This document shows, in pieces, positions 49,998-62,658 of a stretch of DNA of 64,000 bases (position 1 is the stretch's first letter; every line of letters begins with the position of its first letter). A program made the position numbers and the translations under genes. This DNA is from Halomonas eurihalina (GTDB lineage Bacteria > Pseudomonadota > Gammaproteobacteria > Pseudomonadales > Halomonadaceae): the NCBI RefSeq assembly GCF_008274785.1, contig NZ_VTPU01000007.1, positions 146,984-210,983 on the forward strand, read 5' to 3'. The notes under the pieces were generated by a model. The model was given only the letters and a program-made list of their open reading frames with translations, was not told the DNA's origin and made no database searches.

Positions 49998-51103
49998 TCA
50001 CCGAACGGCGAAGCGTGCCAACTGCATTTCCCGCAGACGACTCAGGGTGCGGCGAAAGGGAAAGGCCAGGTGCCCGGCCGGATAGAGCTCTTCCATGGGC
50101 ACCCGGGCTTCGACATGCAGCGGTACACCACGGTCGTAGCATTCATCGACCAGGGCGATGAAGCGGCGTGCGCCATCGTCGTGTCGGGAGAGCGCCGGCA
50201 GCTCGCGGTCGCCGGCCTCGACCCTGGCACCGGCGTCCTCGGTGCCACGCGCGATCCTCGCGGCCACGGGCGTTCCGCCAAGGCACGGCACCTCGCCGAG
50301 CAGGATGTGACAGAAGCGATCGCACAGGGCGATGAAGTCCAGGGCCGCCAAGGGTCGCTCACAGAGGGCCGCATAACGGCACCAGACGACCGACTCGCCG
50401 CATGCCTCCACCTCGATCGGCTGATGCCCCAGGATGACAGGCTCGGTCGACGCCGTATGCTCGCCGTTGAGCCGCGCGAAGACGTCCGGCAGCACACTCG
50501 CTGCGCCCGCGCCGCGTACCCAGTAGCGTTGTTCTAGCGGCCCCGGATGACACCGGTGGTCCTGATCGCCGGCCAGGTGCACCACTCGGGTGCTGCGCTC
50601 GATGGCCTCGATGGCAGGCAGGAAACGTTCGCGATTGAAGCCGTCGGCATAGAGCCCCGAGGGCGCTTGGTTGGACGTGGTCACCAGGGTCACGCCCTGC
50701 TCGAACAGCTCACCCAGCAAGCGGCCCAGCAGCATGGCATCGGCGATATCGGTGACGAACAGCTCATCGAGGCACAGCACACGCGCCTCGCTGCTCAACT
50801 CGACGGCCAGCCGCTGCAGCGGGTCGGCGGTGCCCGTCAACTGAAACTGGCGCCGGTGGACCCAGCGCATGAAGTGATGGAAATGCTGGCGTATCGACGG
50901 TACCTCCAGGCCGCGCTGAAAGGCATCCATCAGCCAGGTCTTGCCGCGCCCTACCGTGCCCCACAGGTAGACGCCCGGGACGCGGGTGTCTCCACGCTGC
51001 AGGGCCTGGTGGGCCCGTTCGAGCACTTCGACGGCCTGCCACTGGGCCTCGTCCGCAACGAAGCCGTCCGCCAGGGCACGTCGATAAGCAACCAGCGGCG
51101 ATG

Positions 51104-51107
<4 letters not shown>
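49998..51107 (-). CDS. zapE: Cell division ATPase ZapE (AFG1 family)
   Basis: 369 residues. Walker A is GTVGRGKTWLMD, Walker B is VLCLDELFVTDIADAMLLGRLL, and LVTTSNQAPSGLYADGFNRERFLPAIE is the AFG1 sensor segment. ZapE is an ATPase that associates with the FtsZ ring during division and stress. ATG 51107 overlaps the DUF808 gene's stop by four bases, so both belong to one transcript, which is unusual for zapE (more often next to rplM). Confidence 0.93.
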
Positions 51108-52030
<923 letters not shown>

Positions 52031-52118
52031 GAGGACCTCCTGTCGCAATGGTGGACGTGTGGTCCCAGCATAACCGCAGACACCGCCCGCGCCGAGCATG
52101 AATAGACCCGCATAAACG

Positions 52119-52143
52119 AAAAAGCCCCGCCGTGTGGCGGGGC
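52119..52143 (-). terminator. Intrinsic terminator ending the ast operon
   Basis: GCCCCGCC / GGCGGGGC with loop GTGT (52124-52143), A-tract at 52119-52123, which is a T-tract on the minus strand. Lies 19 bases past the astB stop, so the operon ends without astE. Confidence 0.95.
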
Positions 52144-52161
52144 AAGGAGGACATTACCGGC

Positions 52162-53526
52162 TCATGCCAACTGAAACGGGTAGACATTGCCGATGCGCAG
52201 GATACCTGTCAGCTCGTCGAGGGCGGCAAGGGTTTCCTCGGCGAGTTGCGGGTCGGCCAGGTCCGCGGGGGCCAGGCGGTCCCGGTAGTGGCGCTCGACC
52301 CAGGCGGTCAACTCGCCATGCAAGGCCTCGTCGAGCAGCACGCGCCCGGAGAGTGCGGCACGCTCCGGCGCCGAGAGCGCCACGCGCAGGCGCAGGCAGG
52401 CCGGGCCACCGCCGTTGCGCATGCTCTGCTTGACGTCCTTGACCACCACCTCGCCGATCGGGTTGTTGCCGGCCAGCAGGTGATCCTGAATGCAGCGCCA
52501 CACCGCCTCGCGCTCCTGGCACTCGCCGGGTACCACCAGCGTCATGCTACCGTCAGGGTTGCTGAGCAATTGAGAGTTGAACAGGTACGAGGCCACGGCA
52601 TCGTCGAGGCTGACCGCCTCGCGCGGCACCCGCACCGGAATCAACGGCTCGGACATGCTGGCACGCAGCGCTTCCAGGGTGCCCTCTTCGTCGCGGAAGG
52701 CCATCTCGTGATAGAGCAGCACGGGGCCGTTGCCCACCGCGATGACGTCATTGTGGAAGACGCCGGCATCGATGGCCTCGGGATGCTGCTGGGCGAACAC
52801 CGTCTGCGCCTCATTGAGACCATGCTGACGCGCCACCGCCTGGCTCGCCTCCAGGGTCTGCCGCGCCGGATAGCGACGCGGTTCGACGCCATCGCCGCCG
52901 AAGGCCTGGCGTCCATAGACATAGAGATGCACCCCGGCCTCGCCATGTGAGGCGCACAGCCGGGTGTGGTTGGCCGCGCCCTCGTCGGCGAAGGCCGGCG
53001 TGGCGGGCAGCGCCGGATGGTGCGCGAAACGTGCCTCGTCGGCGAAGATCGACGCCAGCACCCGGCCGGTGGTGTCCGGTTCCAGGTAGCGATGGAAGCT
53101 CGACTGCAGATTGGCCGGCGTGAAGTGAACCCGGCCGTCGGCAGCGTCGACGCTTGGTGTCACCGTGGCCGCATTGGCCGTCCACATGCTGGAGGCCGAA
53201 CACACCGCACGCAGCAGTTGTGGCGCCTCACTGGCGGCCCGGGCCAGCACCCGGGCATTGTCGCCGTCGAACCCCAGGGCGCGCAGGGCACCCAGGTCCG
53301 GGCGCTGCTGAGGCGGCAACACGCCCTGAGCGTAGCCGGCCTCCATCAGCGACTTCATCTTTTCGAGCCCCTGAAGCGCCGCTTCGCGCGGATTGGCGAC
53401 CAGCCCCTCATGAGTCATCGAGGCGACATTGCCGTGCGCCAGTCCCGAGTAGTTGTGCGTCGGCCCCACCAGACCGTCGAAGTTCACCTCGCGAACGTCG
53501 AGCCCCGCTTGCCGTTCATCGTTCAT
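52162..53526 (-). CDS. astB: N-succinylarginine dihydrolase AstB
   Basis: 454 residues, close to the usual 445-450. N terminus [27 protein letters not shown] is the AstB signature; further family segments are [33 protein letters not shown] and the substrate loop [19 protein letters not shown] with the conserved His/Asp pair (FHND). Converts succinylarginine to succinylornithine, CO2 and ammonia, the second step of arginine succinylation catabolism. GGGAGTGAGCCT precedes the ATG; four-base overlap with astD. Last gene of the operon. Confidence 0.96.
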   Translation of the reverse strand: MNDERQAGLDVREVNFDGLVGPTHNYSGLAHGNVASMTHEGLVANPREAALQGLEKMKSLMEAGYAQGVLPPQQRPDLGALRALGFDGDNARVLARAASEAPQLLRAVCSASSMWTANAATVTPSVDAADGRVHFTPANLQSSFHRYLEPDTTGRVLASIFADEARFAHHPALPATPAFADEGAANHTRLCASHGEAGVHLYVYGRQAFGGDGVEPRRYPARQTLEASQAVARQHGLNEAQTVFAQQHPEAIDAGVFHNDVIAVGNGPVLLYHEMAFRDEEGTLEALRASMSEPLIPVRVPREAVSLDDAVASYLFNSQLLSNPDGSMTLVVPGECQEREAVWRCIQDHLLAGNNPIGEVVVKDVKQSMRNGGGPACLRLRVALSAPERAALSGRVLLDEALHGELTAWVERHYRDRLAPADLADPQLAEETLAALDELTGILRIGNVYPFQLA

Positions 53527-54995
53527 AGGCTCACTCCCGGCGGCAGTTGATCGGGCAGCTGCAGGTCCTCGGTCTCCATGGACGCCACCGGATAGGCGCA
53601 GTAATCGGCGGCATAATAGGCGCTCGGGCGATGGTTGCCGCTGTCGCCCACCCCGCCGAAGGGCGCGTCGCCGGAGGCGCCGGTGGTCTGGCGATTCCAG
53701 TTGACGATGCCGGCGCGAATGCGCAGCAGGAAGTCGTCCCAGTCGGCCCGTTCACCGCCGATCAGCCCGGCGGAAAGGCCGTAGCGCGTATCGTTGGCCA
53801 GTCGCAGCGCCTCGTCCCAGTCGTCATAGCGATAGACCTTGAGCAGCGGACCGAAGTGTTCCTCGTCGGGCACCTCCAGGCCGGTGACATCGATCAGGGC
53901 GGGAGACAGCAGGCTGGTGCCCTCCTCCAGGCGCGCCATGCGCGACAGCACCGTACCGCCGCGTGCCTCGAGGTCCGCCTGGGCAGCGAGCAGCCCATCG
54001 GCCGCCTCCAAAGTCGCCAGGCCGCCATAGAAGCCGGCCGGTTCGGCGAACTGGCCGGTCACCCTCAGCTTGGCGATGGCCTCGCTCAGGGCTTCCAGCA
54101 GCCGATCGCCCACCGGTCCGCGCGGCACGATCAAGCGGCGTGCGCAGGTGCAGCGCTGGCCACCGGACAGGAAGGCCGACTGCAGGATGGTCAACACAGC
54201 CGCCTCCTGGTTGGGCACATCCTTGACTATCAGCGGGTTGTTGCCGCCGAGTTCCAGGGCCAGGATCTTGCCCAGCTGCTCGGAGAACTGGCGCTGGAGC
54301 AGGCCGCCGACCTTGGCGCTGCCGGTAAACAGCAGGCCATCGATGCCCGGATGCCGGGACAACGCCTGTCCCACCGGCGCCGCGCCCTGCACCAGGTTGA
54401 TGACGCCATCCGGCAGACCGGCCTCGCGCCAGCACTGCAGGGTCAGATCAGCGGTCAACGGCGTCTGCTCGCTAGGCTTGAAGACCACGCTGTTGCCGGC
54501 CAGCAACGCCGGCACGATATGCCCGTTGGGCAGGTGCCCCGGGAAATTGTAAGGACCGAACACCGCCATCACGCCATGCGGACGATGGCGCAGCACCGCC
54601 CGGGCATCGCCCAGGTCACGCTCGCGCTCGCCGGCGCGCTCCTGCTGGGCGCGTATCGAGATCGCCACCTTGCCGATCATGGCGCCGACCTCGGTGCGCG
54701 CTTCCCACAACGGCTTGCCGGTCTCATGGGCGATGGCCGTGGCCAGCGCTTCGCGATGGGCTTCCAGCACTTCGCGGAAACGCTCGACCAGGGCCTTGCG
54801 CTGTTCCAGGGGCGTGCGCGCCCAGGCCGGCATGGCGGCGCGGGCGGCTTCCACGGCGGCCCCCACCTGGGCCTCGCTGGCAGCGCCACCGGACCACAGC
54901 GCCTCGCCGCCTACGGGATCATGCTTGGCGAATTCTTCGGCCTCGCCGGACTGCCAGTGGCCGCCGATCAGTAGCTGTTGTGTCGCCTTCATCAT
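53523..54995 (-). CDS. astD: Succinylglutamate semialdehyde dehydrogenase AstD
   Basis: 490 residues. ALDH motifs include [32 protein letters not shown], catalytic Glu in [10 protein letters not shown] and catalytic Cys in GQRCTCARR. The YNFPGH segment is typical of AstD. Oxidises N-succinylglutamate semialdehyde to succinylglutamate with NAD, step four of the pathway. Overlaps the astA-type gene (ATGA) and astB, four bases each, so it is embedded in a coupled operon. The next enzyme, AstE, is not in the window. Confidence 0.96.
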   Translation of the reverse strand: MMKATQQLLIGGHWQSGEAEEFAKHDPVGGEALWSGGAASEAQVGAAVEAARAAMPAWARTPLEQRKALVERFREVLEAHREALATAIAHETGKPLWEARTEVGAMIGKVAISIRAQQERAGERERDLGDARAVLRHRPHGVMAVFGPYNFPGHLPNGHIVPALLAGNSVVFKPSEQTPLTADLTLQCWREAGLPDGVINLVQGAAPVGQALSRHPGIDGLLFTGSAKVGGLLQRQFSEQLGKILALELGGNNPLIVKDVPNQEAAVLTILQSAFLSGGQRCTCARRLIVPRGPVGDRLLEALSEAIAKLRVTGQFAEPAGFYGGLATLEAADGLLAAQADLEARGGTVLSRMARLEEGTSLLSPALIDVTGLEVPDEEHFGPLLKVYRYDDWDEALRLANDTRYGLSAGLIGGERADWDDFLLRIRAGIVNWNRQTTGASGDAPFGGVGDSGNHRPSAYYAADYCAYPVASMETEDLQLPDQLPPGVSL

Positions 54996-56038
54996 GTCTC
55001 CTCGTCGGTATCCAGAATGCGCAGGGTGTCGCCCGCGCCGACCTCGAGCCGCTCGGCCTCGGCCTCGCTCAGGGTCAGCACGCCGTCATCGTCAGGGCCA
55101 CGCCCCACCCAGGCCGCGCGGAAGTCGGCCATTACGGTGTTGGAGGCCAACCAGCGCGGGCGTGGTGTCTGCTCCAGCTCGCCGGCCTTGACCTCGACCC
55201 GGCAGGTCCGCGACAGGCGCACGCCGCGCACGTCGTCGATATAGGCTTCCACGGTCGGACCGCCATCGAAGATGTCGATGAAGCCTTCCCAGCGCAGCCC
55301 CTCCTTCTTGAGCATCGCCAGCGCCGGACGCGTGTGCTCGTGCACCTGGCCGATGCAAGCGCGCGCCTCCTCGGAGAGGAAGGGCGTGTAGATCGGGAAC
55401 TTGGGCATCAGCTCGCCGATGAAGCTCTTCTGGCCCAGCCCGGTGAGCCGGTCGGCCTCGTTGAAGTCCAGGGGAAAGAAGTGGCTGCCCAGGCATTCCC
55501 AGAAGGGACTTCTGCCCGATTCGTCGAACAGGCCGCGCATCTCCGCCAGCACCTTGTCGGGGAAGCCGTCACGGAATTCGGCCATGAATAGCCAGCGCAT
55601 CATCGACAGCAGCGCGCCATTGCGCTCGTGGCGGCGGTCGGTACCACGATACTCGGCGCGCAGGAACAGCGAGGCCACTTCGGCGTCGCCGGTGTGATCC
55701 GAGCTCAAAAACAGGGTATCGATGGTGCGGTGCAGGTCGAGCTGTACCGAGGAATGCGCCAGGGTGCCGACGCGGTAATGGTAGAAGGGGATCTCGCGTC
55801 CCACCTGGCTTTCGATGGCGCAACAGCCGGCGAGACGCCCTTCGACCTCGTCCTCGAGCACAAAGAAGTAAAGGCGCTTGTCTTCCGGCGTCTCGCCATT
55901 GAAGGCGCTCACCGCCGAAGCGATCTTGGCGGCCAGGAAAGGCTCATTATCGGGCAACGAGGTGAACCCCACCCCCGTTTCGCGGGCCAGTACCCGCAGT
56001 TCGTCCAGATCGGACTCGGCAATCGGTCGGATGCGCAT
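54992..56038 (-). CDS. aruG: Arginine N-succinyltransferase, beta-type subunit (AruG/AstA)
   Basis: 348 residues: MRIRPIAESDLDELRVLARETGVGFTSLPDNE is the AstA N terminus, and the C-terminal DVRGVRLSRTCRVEVK segment with FIDIFDGGPTVEAYIDDV is typical. Transfers succinyl from succinyl-CoA to arginine (and ornithine). The gene overlaps the alpha-type gene by one base (TAATG) and astD by four. As in Pseudomonas, two related subunits (AruF and AruG) are encoded in tandem, in contrast to the single astA of enterics. Confidence 0.94.
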   Translation of the reverse strand: MRIRPIAESDLDELRVLARETGVGFTSLPDNEPFLAAKIASAVSAFNGETPEDKRLYFFVLEDEVEGRLAGCCAIESQVGREIPFYHYRVGTLAHSSVQLDLHRTIDTLFLSSDHTGDAEVASLFLRAEYRGTDRRHERNGALLSMMRWLFMAEFRDGFPDKVLAEMRGLFDESGRSPFWECLGSHFFPLDFNEADRLTGLGQKSFIGELMPKFPIYTPFLSEEARACIGQVHEHTRPALAMLKKEGLRWEGFIDIFDGGPTVEAYIDDVRGVRLSRTCRVEVKAGELEQTPRPRWLASNTVMADFRAAWVGRGPDDDGVLTLSEAEAERLEVGAGDTLRILDTDEET

Positions 56039-57108
56039 TACAACTCTCCCTCGTCGTAACCCGGATCATGCTCGGCACCGGCGAGCGCCAGCGGTGCGGC
56101 CAGCACGGCGCGGCCTTCCTCGACGCCGAGCAGCTCGGCGTGCTCCGGCGACAACATCAGCTGGCCAGTGGGCGACAGGGCATAGCGCGCCACCACGCAA
56201 CGAAAATCGCCGAGACGCTGATTGGCGACCATCGCCGGCTCGGCATCCGGCAACGAACGGGCCGGCCGAATGCGCACCGGATGCCAGGCAGCATGGCGGA
56301 AGCTCTCGAGGCGCTCGCGCTCGCCCTTGATCACCGGTCCGGCATCGAAGATGTCGACATGCCGCGAGCGCAAAAAGCCCTCAGCCAGCATCTCGCTCAT
56401 GGCCGGCTCGTGCTCCGGGTGCTCACGCCCCACCGCGGCCCGCGCCTGGGGGGTGAGCAGCGCCTGATAAAGCGGGAACTGTGGCATCACCTCGGCGATG
56501 AAGCTCTTCGAGCGCACCCCGGCGATGTAGTTGATGTCCTGGAAGTCGCGGATGAAGAAATGCCGCCCCACACTGTTCCAGAACGGCGACTGTTGTTCGT
56601 CGTCCAGATAGCCGGGGAAGGCCATCGCCAGGATCTCGGCGAAACGCTCCGGGTACTGGGCGATGAACATCAGCCGAGCGCGGCGCAGCAGACTCTCGGC
56701 GCTGGTGCCCCGATAATGCGCGTCGAGCGAATAGGCGCACAGCAGGCTCGCTTCGGAGACCTCGTGGGAGAGCGACAGGGTCTGTACCTCGCGGCGCACG
56801 TCGAGCTGCTGCGAGGCGTGGATCAGCGTCTCCTGACGATAGGTGTAGTAGGCCTCCCGGGCGCCGGCCTGGGCGCGGATGGTGGCGGTGCCCACCGCCT
56901 CGCCCCGCTCCAGGTCCTCGAGCACGAAGGTATAGTGCTCGTCGCCGGGGAACTCCACCTCGGCCTCGAAGGCCCGTTGGGAGCGCGCAAGGCGCTCCTC
57001 CAGTCGGTCGCGGTGCGCCGGCAGGTTGGTCAGACGCGGCGTGGCGCTGCCCGCCAGCCGCTCCAGGGCCGGCAGATCCGCCGGCCGGGCGGGACGTACC
57101 ACCAGCAT
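56038..57108 (-). CDS. aruF: Arginine/ornithine N-succinyltransferase, alpha-type subunit (AruF)
   Basis: 356 residues from ATG 57108 (GGAGG seven bases before); a GTG at 57159 overlapping the astC stop would add 17 residues but does not match the family start. It begins MLVVRPARPADLPALERLAGSATPRLTN and shares with its neighbour the segments YTYRQETLIHASQQLDVRREVQTLSLSHE and SKSFIAEVMPQFPLYQALL. Alpha subunit of the heterodimeric transferase of the Pseudomonas type. Overlaps aruG by one base. Confidence 0.93.
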   Translation of the reverse strand: MLVVRPARPADLPALERLAGSATPRLTNLPAHRDRLEERLARSQRAFEAEVEFPGDEHYTFVLEDLERGEAVGTATIRAQAGAREAYYTYRQETLIHASQQLDVRREVQTLSLSHEVSEASLLCAYSLDAHYRGTSAESLLRRARLMFIAQYPERFAEILAMAFPGYLDDEQQSPFWNSVGRHFFIRDFQDINYIAGVRSKSFIAEVMPQFPLYQALLTPQARAAVGREHPEHEPAMSEMLAEGFLRSRHVDIFDAGPVIKGERERLESFRHAAWHPVRIRPARSLPDAEPAMVANQRLGDFRCVVARYALSPTGQLMLSPEHAELLGVEEGRAVLAAPLALAGAEHDPGYDEGEL

Positions 57109-57155
57109 GTCATGGCCTCCACGTGAATCGGCTTCCGGCATGGTGGGAACGCGGC

Positions 57156-58409
<1,254 letters not shown>

Positions 58410-58508
58410 TCATCGTTTTCGAGTCGATGCATTCGAGTATAGGGAGCACTGGCCGGGGAAGCTTTCAGCAATGGGACGGCGAATTGTGAAAGAAGGCAGC
58501 GAAGCGGG

Positions 58509-59486
58509 TCAGGACGAGCCTGGCTCCCGACGCTCGCGCCATGCTCGGGGTGAACCGGTTTCGAAGCGGCGCCAGGCACGCCTGAGCTGCCGGTCGTCGC
58601 CGAGACCGACTTCTTCGGCGATACGTGCCAGGCTCCAGGGCGTCTCCTCCATCAATTGTCGGGCGAGCTGCAGACGCAAGCGCAGCAGATAATCATGCGG
58701 CGACATGCCGGCGACCGCGAGGAAGCGACGACGCAGGTGACGTTCACTCATTATCGCCGCTCGCGCCATGTCGGCCATTGACCACCGTTCTCCCAGACGA
58801 GCACTCAGAGCGTCCTGCAGGCGGTGGATACGCTCGTCGACATGATTGCGCCCTTCCAGCCAACCGGCCAGTTGCGGCTCATGGCCGCTGCGGCGCAGGT
58901 AAAGCACCATCTCCCGGGCCACCGCCAGCGTCAGCCGGTGACCGAAGCATCGCGTCAGCCAGTGCAGCATGGTGTCGATGCCCGTGGAGATTCCGGCGCT
59001 GGTGAGGACGGGGCCATCCTCGATGAAGATACAGTCGCCCTGAACACGAGCCCCCGGCGCCAAGGTTTCCAACTGCGCCAGCAGGGTGTGGTGGGTGGTA
59101 CAGCGACGACCGTCCAGCAGGCCGGCCTCGGCCAACAGCAACGAACCCGAACAGATCCCCATGACCGTGCGGGCCGCCGGCGCATGCTCGCGCAGCCATT
59201 CGACGGCAAGCGGCTGACGGCTCGGATCGATGCCCTGCCGATACTGTCCGGGCACCAGCAGCAGATCCCAGTCCTGCGACGTCCGAGGCAGGGGCTCGAT
59301 ACCGCTCAGCGCCAGCGGTCCCAGCCAGTCGAGCGTCTCGCTGGGGCCGAAGTAGCGAATCGTCAGGTTCTCGTGCATGCGCTGCGCACTGTGCAGCACC
59401 TGCAGCGGACCCACCAGGTCGAGCGGGACCTGGCCGGGGAGCATCAGCACCCCGACCGTCGGAGACGGCGCCGTCTCAAGCGGCAT
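58509..59486 (-). CDS. GlxA family AraC-type regulator with DJ-1/PfpI-like domain
   Basis: 325 residues from ATG 59486. N-terminal DJ-1/GATase1-like domain (VGVLMLPGQVPLDLVGPLQVLHSAQ, VMGICSGSLLLAEAGLLDGRRCTTHHT) with the conserved nucleophile-elbow Cys in ICSGS. C-terminal double HTH at about 230-320: MADMARAAIMSERHLRRRFLAVAGMSPHDYLLRLRLQLARQLM. Regulates catabolic operons in related bacteria. It overlaps the 3' end of the cysteine hydrolase gene by 11 bases, so the two are one transcript. Lies directly upstream of astC on the same strand. Confidence 0.9.
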   Translation of the reverse strand: MPLETAPSPTVGVLMLPGQVPLDLVGPLQVLHSAQRMHENLTIRYFGPSETLDWLGPLALSGIEPLPRTSQDWDLLLVPGQYRQGIDPSRQPLAVEWLREHAPAARTVMGICSGSLLLAEAGLLDGRRCTTHHTLLAQLETLAPGARVQGDCIFIEDGPVLTSAGISTGIDTMLHWLTRCFGHRLTLAVAREMVLYLRRSGHEPQLAGWLEGRNHVDERIHRLQDALSARLGERWSMADMARAAIMSERHLRRRFLAVAGMSPHDYLLRLRLQLARQLMEETPWSLARIAEEVGLGDDRQLRRAWRRFETGSPRAWRERREPGSS

Positions 59487-60033
59487 GCGTGCCCCACTCC
59501 TTCGCCAGGCCGGCGACATCGACGATGCGCGCGAAGCGACCTTCCAACACCAGCTCGGTGCGGGCGCGAATATCCTCGGCGGACCAGGTCCGGCCCAGCC
59601 GGGTCATGGGGAAGGTCAGGGTCGCTTCGCTGACGAAGTCCACCTCGAAGCCGAGGTCGGCGGCGACACGCGTGGTGGTCTCGCAGCACTGCTCGGTGCG
59701 AATGCCGCTGATGATCAGCCGTTCGATGCCTCGATCGCGCAGCCAGTGTTCCAACTCGGTGTCGGTGAAGGCGTTGTGGGCTCGTTTGTGGAAGGTCGCC
59801 GCCGACGGCTCGTCGAACCCTTCGAGCGGACGAATCAGGCCATGCTCGGGATCGAAGGGCGTCGTACTGCCGGGCTCCTCGTGGTAGATGCGTACCAGAG
59901 GCATTCCGGCTTGTCGGGCCAGCGCCAGCAAGGCGTGTTGCCGCTCGCGCCAGGGGGCAGTCAGCGCCTCGTCCCAATAGTCACGCGCCGGGAAGGAAGC
60001 TTGAACGTCGATCATCAGGAGTGCGGTGTTCAT
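59476..60033 (-). CDS. Isochorismatase-fold cysteine hydrolase
   Basis: 185 residues from ATG 60033 (GGAG ten bases before); Mets at 60039 and 60090 are less suitable. Family pattern TALLMIDVQASFPARDYWDE with the catalytic Asp in MIDVQ, Lys in FHKRAHNAFTDTELEHWL, and catalytic Cys in IISGIRTEQCCETTTRVAADLG. Hydrolyses an amide or nicotinamide-like bond; substrate unknown. Coupled to the GlxA-type regulator, a pairing seen elsewhere, where the regulator likely controls it. Confidence 0.92.
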   Translation of the reverse strand: MNTALLMIDVQASFPARDYWDEALTAPWRERQHALLALARQAGMPLVRIYHEEPGSTTPFDPEHGLIRPLEGFDEPSAATFHKRAHNAFTDTELEHWLRDRGIERLIISGIRTEQCCETTTRVAADLGFEVDFVSEATLTFPMTRLGRTWSAEDIRARTELVLEGRFARIVDVAGLAKEWGTHAA

Positions 60034-60171
60034 GGGCATGGTCTCCGCCAAGGAGCAATGGATGGTCGTGCCAGCATAGCGCCGCCCCATCGCGGGACTG
60101 AGGCCATAAGCGGCTCATCAGCGGACATTTTCGGCCATAATCACCAAGTGCAGACACTTTTCGTTGAGCCT

Positions 60172-61155
60172 CTAGCCCAGGCGCTCCTCGCGGGGCGTCA
60201 TGCCGAAGTGATTGCGATAGGCGGTGGAGAAGTGTGCCGCCGAGGAGAAGCCGGTCTGCAGGGCGATCTCGCCGGCGGGACGGTCGCTTTCGCGCAGCAG
60301 GCGGCGGGCCTGCTGCAGGCGCAGGTTGAGGTAATAGCGGCTGGGCACGGCCTGGAGATACTTCTTGAACAGCCGCTCGAGCTGGCGACGCGAGATACCG
60401 AGGTGCTCGGCCAGCTCGTGGGTCGTCAGGGGTTCCTCGATGTTCGACTCCATCAACGCCACCGCGTCCACCAGACTCTGGGGCGCATGGCCGAGCCGCG
60501 TGCGCAACGGCACCTGCTGGGGCTCGTCGCCCATGCGGATGCGCTCGAGCACGAAGTGTTCGGAGATACGTTCGGCCAGCTCGTCACCATGGTGACTGCC
60601 GACCAGGGTCATCATCATGTCCATGGCGGCGGTGCCGCCCCCGCAGGTCAGCCGGTCGCGGTCGATCTCGAACAACTGCTGCGACAGACGGACCCGCGGA
60701 TAGTCCCGGGCGAAGGCCTCGAAACGCGGCCAGGGCAAGGTGGCACGATAGCCATCCAACACCCCGGTACGCGCCAGCAGCTCGGTGCCGCCGCCGATAC
60801 CGCCCAGTACCACCCGGGCAGCGGCCAGCCGCTGCAACCAATCGAGCAGTGCCCGGGGCACGCTGCCCGCCAGCGGGCCCGGCGCGCACACCAGCAACAA
60901 GTCCAGCGACGCCCCCGACTCGCTAGCGGCAGCCTGGGGCAACAAGGCCTGACCGGAGGCACTGGCGACCGGCCGCTCATCGACGGCGAAGGTCGACAGA
61001 CGATACAGCGTGCGCCCAGCCAGGCGGTTGGCCACGTGCAGGGGCTCGGTGGCGCAGGCCTGGGCCAGCATCGAGAACCCGGGCAGCACCACCATCCCCA
61101 CGTCTCTGGTCAGGCCGTGGGAAGGCGGCCCGCCCCTGCCATCAGCGCCCATCAT
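60172..61155 (-). CDS. GlxA family AraC-type regulator (ArgR/GbdR-like)
   Basis: 327 residues. DJ-1/PfpI-like domain (GMVVLPGFSMLAQACATEPLHVANRLAG, GGIGGGTELLARTGVLDGYRATL; the elbow Cys is replaced by Gly, so it is non-catalytic) and C-terminal AraC HTH (LAEHLGISRRQLERLFKKYLQAVPSRYYLNLRLQQARRLLRESD, then ALQTGFSSAAHFSTAYRNHFGM). The C-terminal half resembles Pseudomonas ArgR and GbdR, activators for arginine and betaine catabolism. Near the ast operon, so ArgR-like control is a reasonable guess. Start uncertain: no strong ribosome site at 61155. Confidence 0.88.
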   Translation of the reverse strand: MMGADGRGGPPSHGLTRDVGMVVLPGFSMLAQACATEPLHVANRLAGRTLYRLSTFAVDERPVASASGQALLPQAAASESGASLDLLLVCAPGPLAGSVPRALLDWLQRLAAARVVLGGIGGGTELLARTGVLDGYRATLPWPRFEAFARDYPRVRLSQQLFEIDRDRLTCGGGTAAMDMMMTLVGSHHGDELAERISEHFVLERIRMGDEPQQVPLRTRLGHAPQSLVDAVALMESNIEEPLTTHELAEHLGISRRQLERLFKKYLQAVPSRYYLNLRLQQARRLLRESDRPAGEIALQTGFSSAAHFSTAYRNHFGMTPREERLG

Positions 61156-61251
61156 CGACGTCGTGCAGGGTATCGGTGAAAGCGTTGGGCCGGGAGATCA
61201 AGCCAGCCATGGTGGAGCCACGGCAGGACTCGAGATTTCATGCGGCATCTC

Positions 61252-62460
61252 TCAGAGTTCGACGACATCGAAGTTCGCCACCGGGTCGACGTCGGCCTCG
61301 TAGTCCACATCATCCCGCTCGAAGCCGAAAAGCTTCAGGAAGTCGTGCTTGTAGCCGGCGTAGTCGGTGATCTCGAACAGGTTGTCGGTGGTGACCTCCG
61401 CCCACAGCGTCTTGCAAGACTGCTGGACATCGTCGCGCAGCTCCCAGTCGTCGAGGCGCAGACGACCGGCATCATCAGTCTCGGCACTGCCCTGCCCTTC
61501 ACCCAGATAGAGGCGCTCGCCGAACAGGCGATTGAGCTGGTCGATGGTGCCTTCATGGAGCCCCTGTTCCTTCATCACCTTGTAGACCATGGCGATATAC
61601 AGCGGCATCACCGGGATCGCCGCGCTGGCCTGGGTGACCACGGACTTGAGCACCGCCACATTGGCACCGCCGCCCTGCTTGCCGAGACGCTTGTCGATCT
61701 CATCGGCGGCACGGTCGAGATCTTCCTTGGCGCGCCCCAGGGCGCCATGCCAGTAGATCGGCCAGGTGATCTCGGTGCCGATGTAGCTGAAGGCCACGGA
61801 CTTGGCCCCCGGCGCCAGCACGCCGGCGCGGTCCAGGGCATCGATCCACAGCTCCCAGTCCTCGCCGCCCATCACGTCGATGGTATCGGCGACTTCCTGC
61901 TCGGTGGCCGGCTCGACCTCGGCCTCGATGATGGCGTCCTTGTTGGTGTCGATGGCAGTGGCGCGGTAGGTCTCGCCGATCGGTTTGAGGCTGGAGCGCT
62001 TGAGCTCTCCGCTGTCGGGCAGCTTGCGCACCGGGGACGCCAGGGAATAGACCACCAGATCGACCTGGCCGAGATCCTGCTTGATCAGCTCGATGGCCTT
62101 CTCGCGCGCCTCGTGGGAAAAGGCGTCACCATTGATGGACTTGCTGTAGAGGCCTTCGGCCTTGGCGAACTTGTCGAAAGCGGCCGAGTTGTACCAACCG
62201 GCGGTACCAGGCTTTTTCTCCGTGCCCGGCTTCTCGAAGAACACGCCCAGCGTATCGGCGCCGTAGCCGAAGGCCGCGGTGACGCGCGCCGCCAGGCCGT
62301 AACCGCTGGAAGCGCCGATGACCAGCACTTTCCTGGGGCCGGCATTCTTGTCCAGGCCTCGCGCCCGGGTCGCCTCGATCTGCTCGAGCACGTTCTTCTC
62401 GCAACCGACGGGATGAGTGGTGGTGCAGATGAAACCGCGTACCTTGGGCTTGATGATCAC
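61252..62460 (-). CDS. fabV: Enoyl-ACP reductase FabV
   Basis: 402 residues from GTG 62460 (GAAGAGG six bases before); the ATG at 62544 gives an unlikely 28-residue extension. FabV markers: [20 protein letters not shown] at the N terminus, [19 protein letters not shown] for NADH, and the long-spaced catalytic pair Y236-x8-K245 ([10 protein letters not shown]). NADH-dependent reduction of trans-2-enoyl-ACP in fatty acid synthesis; members are naturally insensitive to triclosan. A single-gene unit. Confidence 0.96.
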   Translation of the reverse strand: MIIKPKVRGFICTTTHPVGCEKNVLEQIEATRARGLDKNAGPRKVLVIGASSGYGLAARVTAAFGYGADTLGVFFEKPGTEKKPGTAGWYNSAAFDKFAKAEGLYSKSINGDAFSHEAREKAIELIKQDLGQVDLVVYSLASPVRKLPDSGELKRSSLKPIGETYRATAIDTNKDAIIEAEVEPATEQEVADTIDVMGGEDWELWIDALDRAGVLAPGAKSVAFSYIGTEITWPIYWHGALGRAKEDLDRAADEIDKRLGKQGGGANVAVLKSVVTQASAAIPVMPLYIAMVYKVMKEQGLHEGTIDQLNRLFGERLYLGEGQGSAETDDAGRLRLDDWELRDDVQQSCKTLWAEVTTDNLFEITDYAGYKHDFLKLFGFERDDVDYEADVDPVANFDVVEL

Positions 62461-62658
62461 AACAGACCTCTTCGTTGGATACCGAGGAGCCGCACGGGGC
62501 GGCGTCCGGAACATTGTGTTGCAATGGCAACATTCTAGCGACACTGGGCGCCACTGTCCGCCCTCATCGGCTCGCCTCGAACTTTGTTGAGTGCAGCCGC
62601 CGGCTGGGGCAGCATGGCGGTGATCCCGATGTCCGACACAACGAGCAGGAGACCGCCA

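Noticed and set aside
53547..54974. 475-codon plus-strand frame antisense to astD
   Set aside because: Gln/His/Gly-rich composition typical of the antisense of a high-GC gene; no domain.
59377..61179. 600-codon plus-strand frame across the GlxA-type genes and the hydrolase
   Set aside because: Antisense shadow of three well-supported minus-strand genes.
61252..62544. 430-residue version of FabV starting at 62544
   Set aside because: The 28 extra residues are Cys/Arg-rich and unlike any FabV; the GTG at 62460 has a ribosome site and gives the family start.
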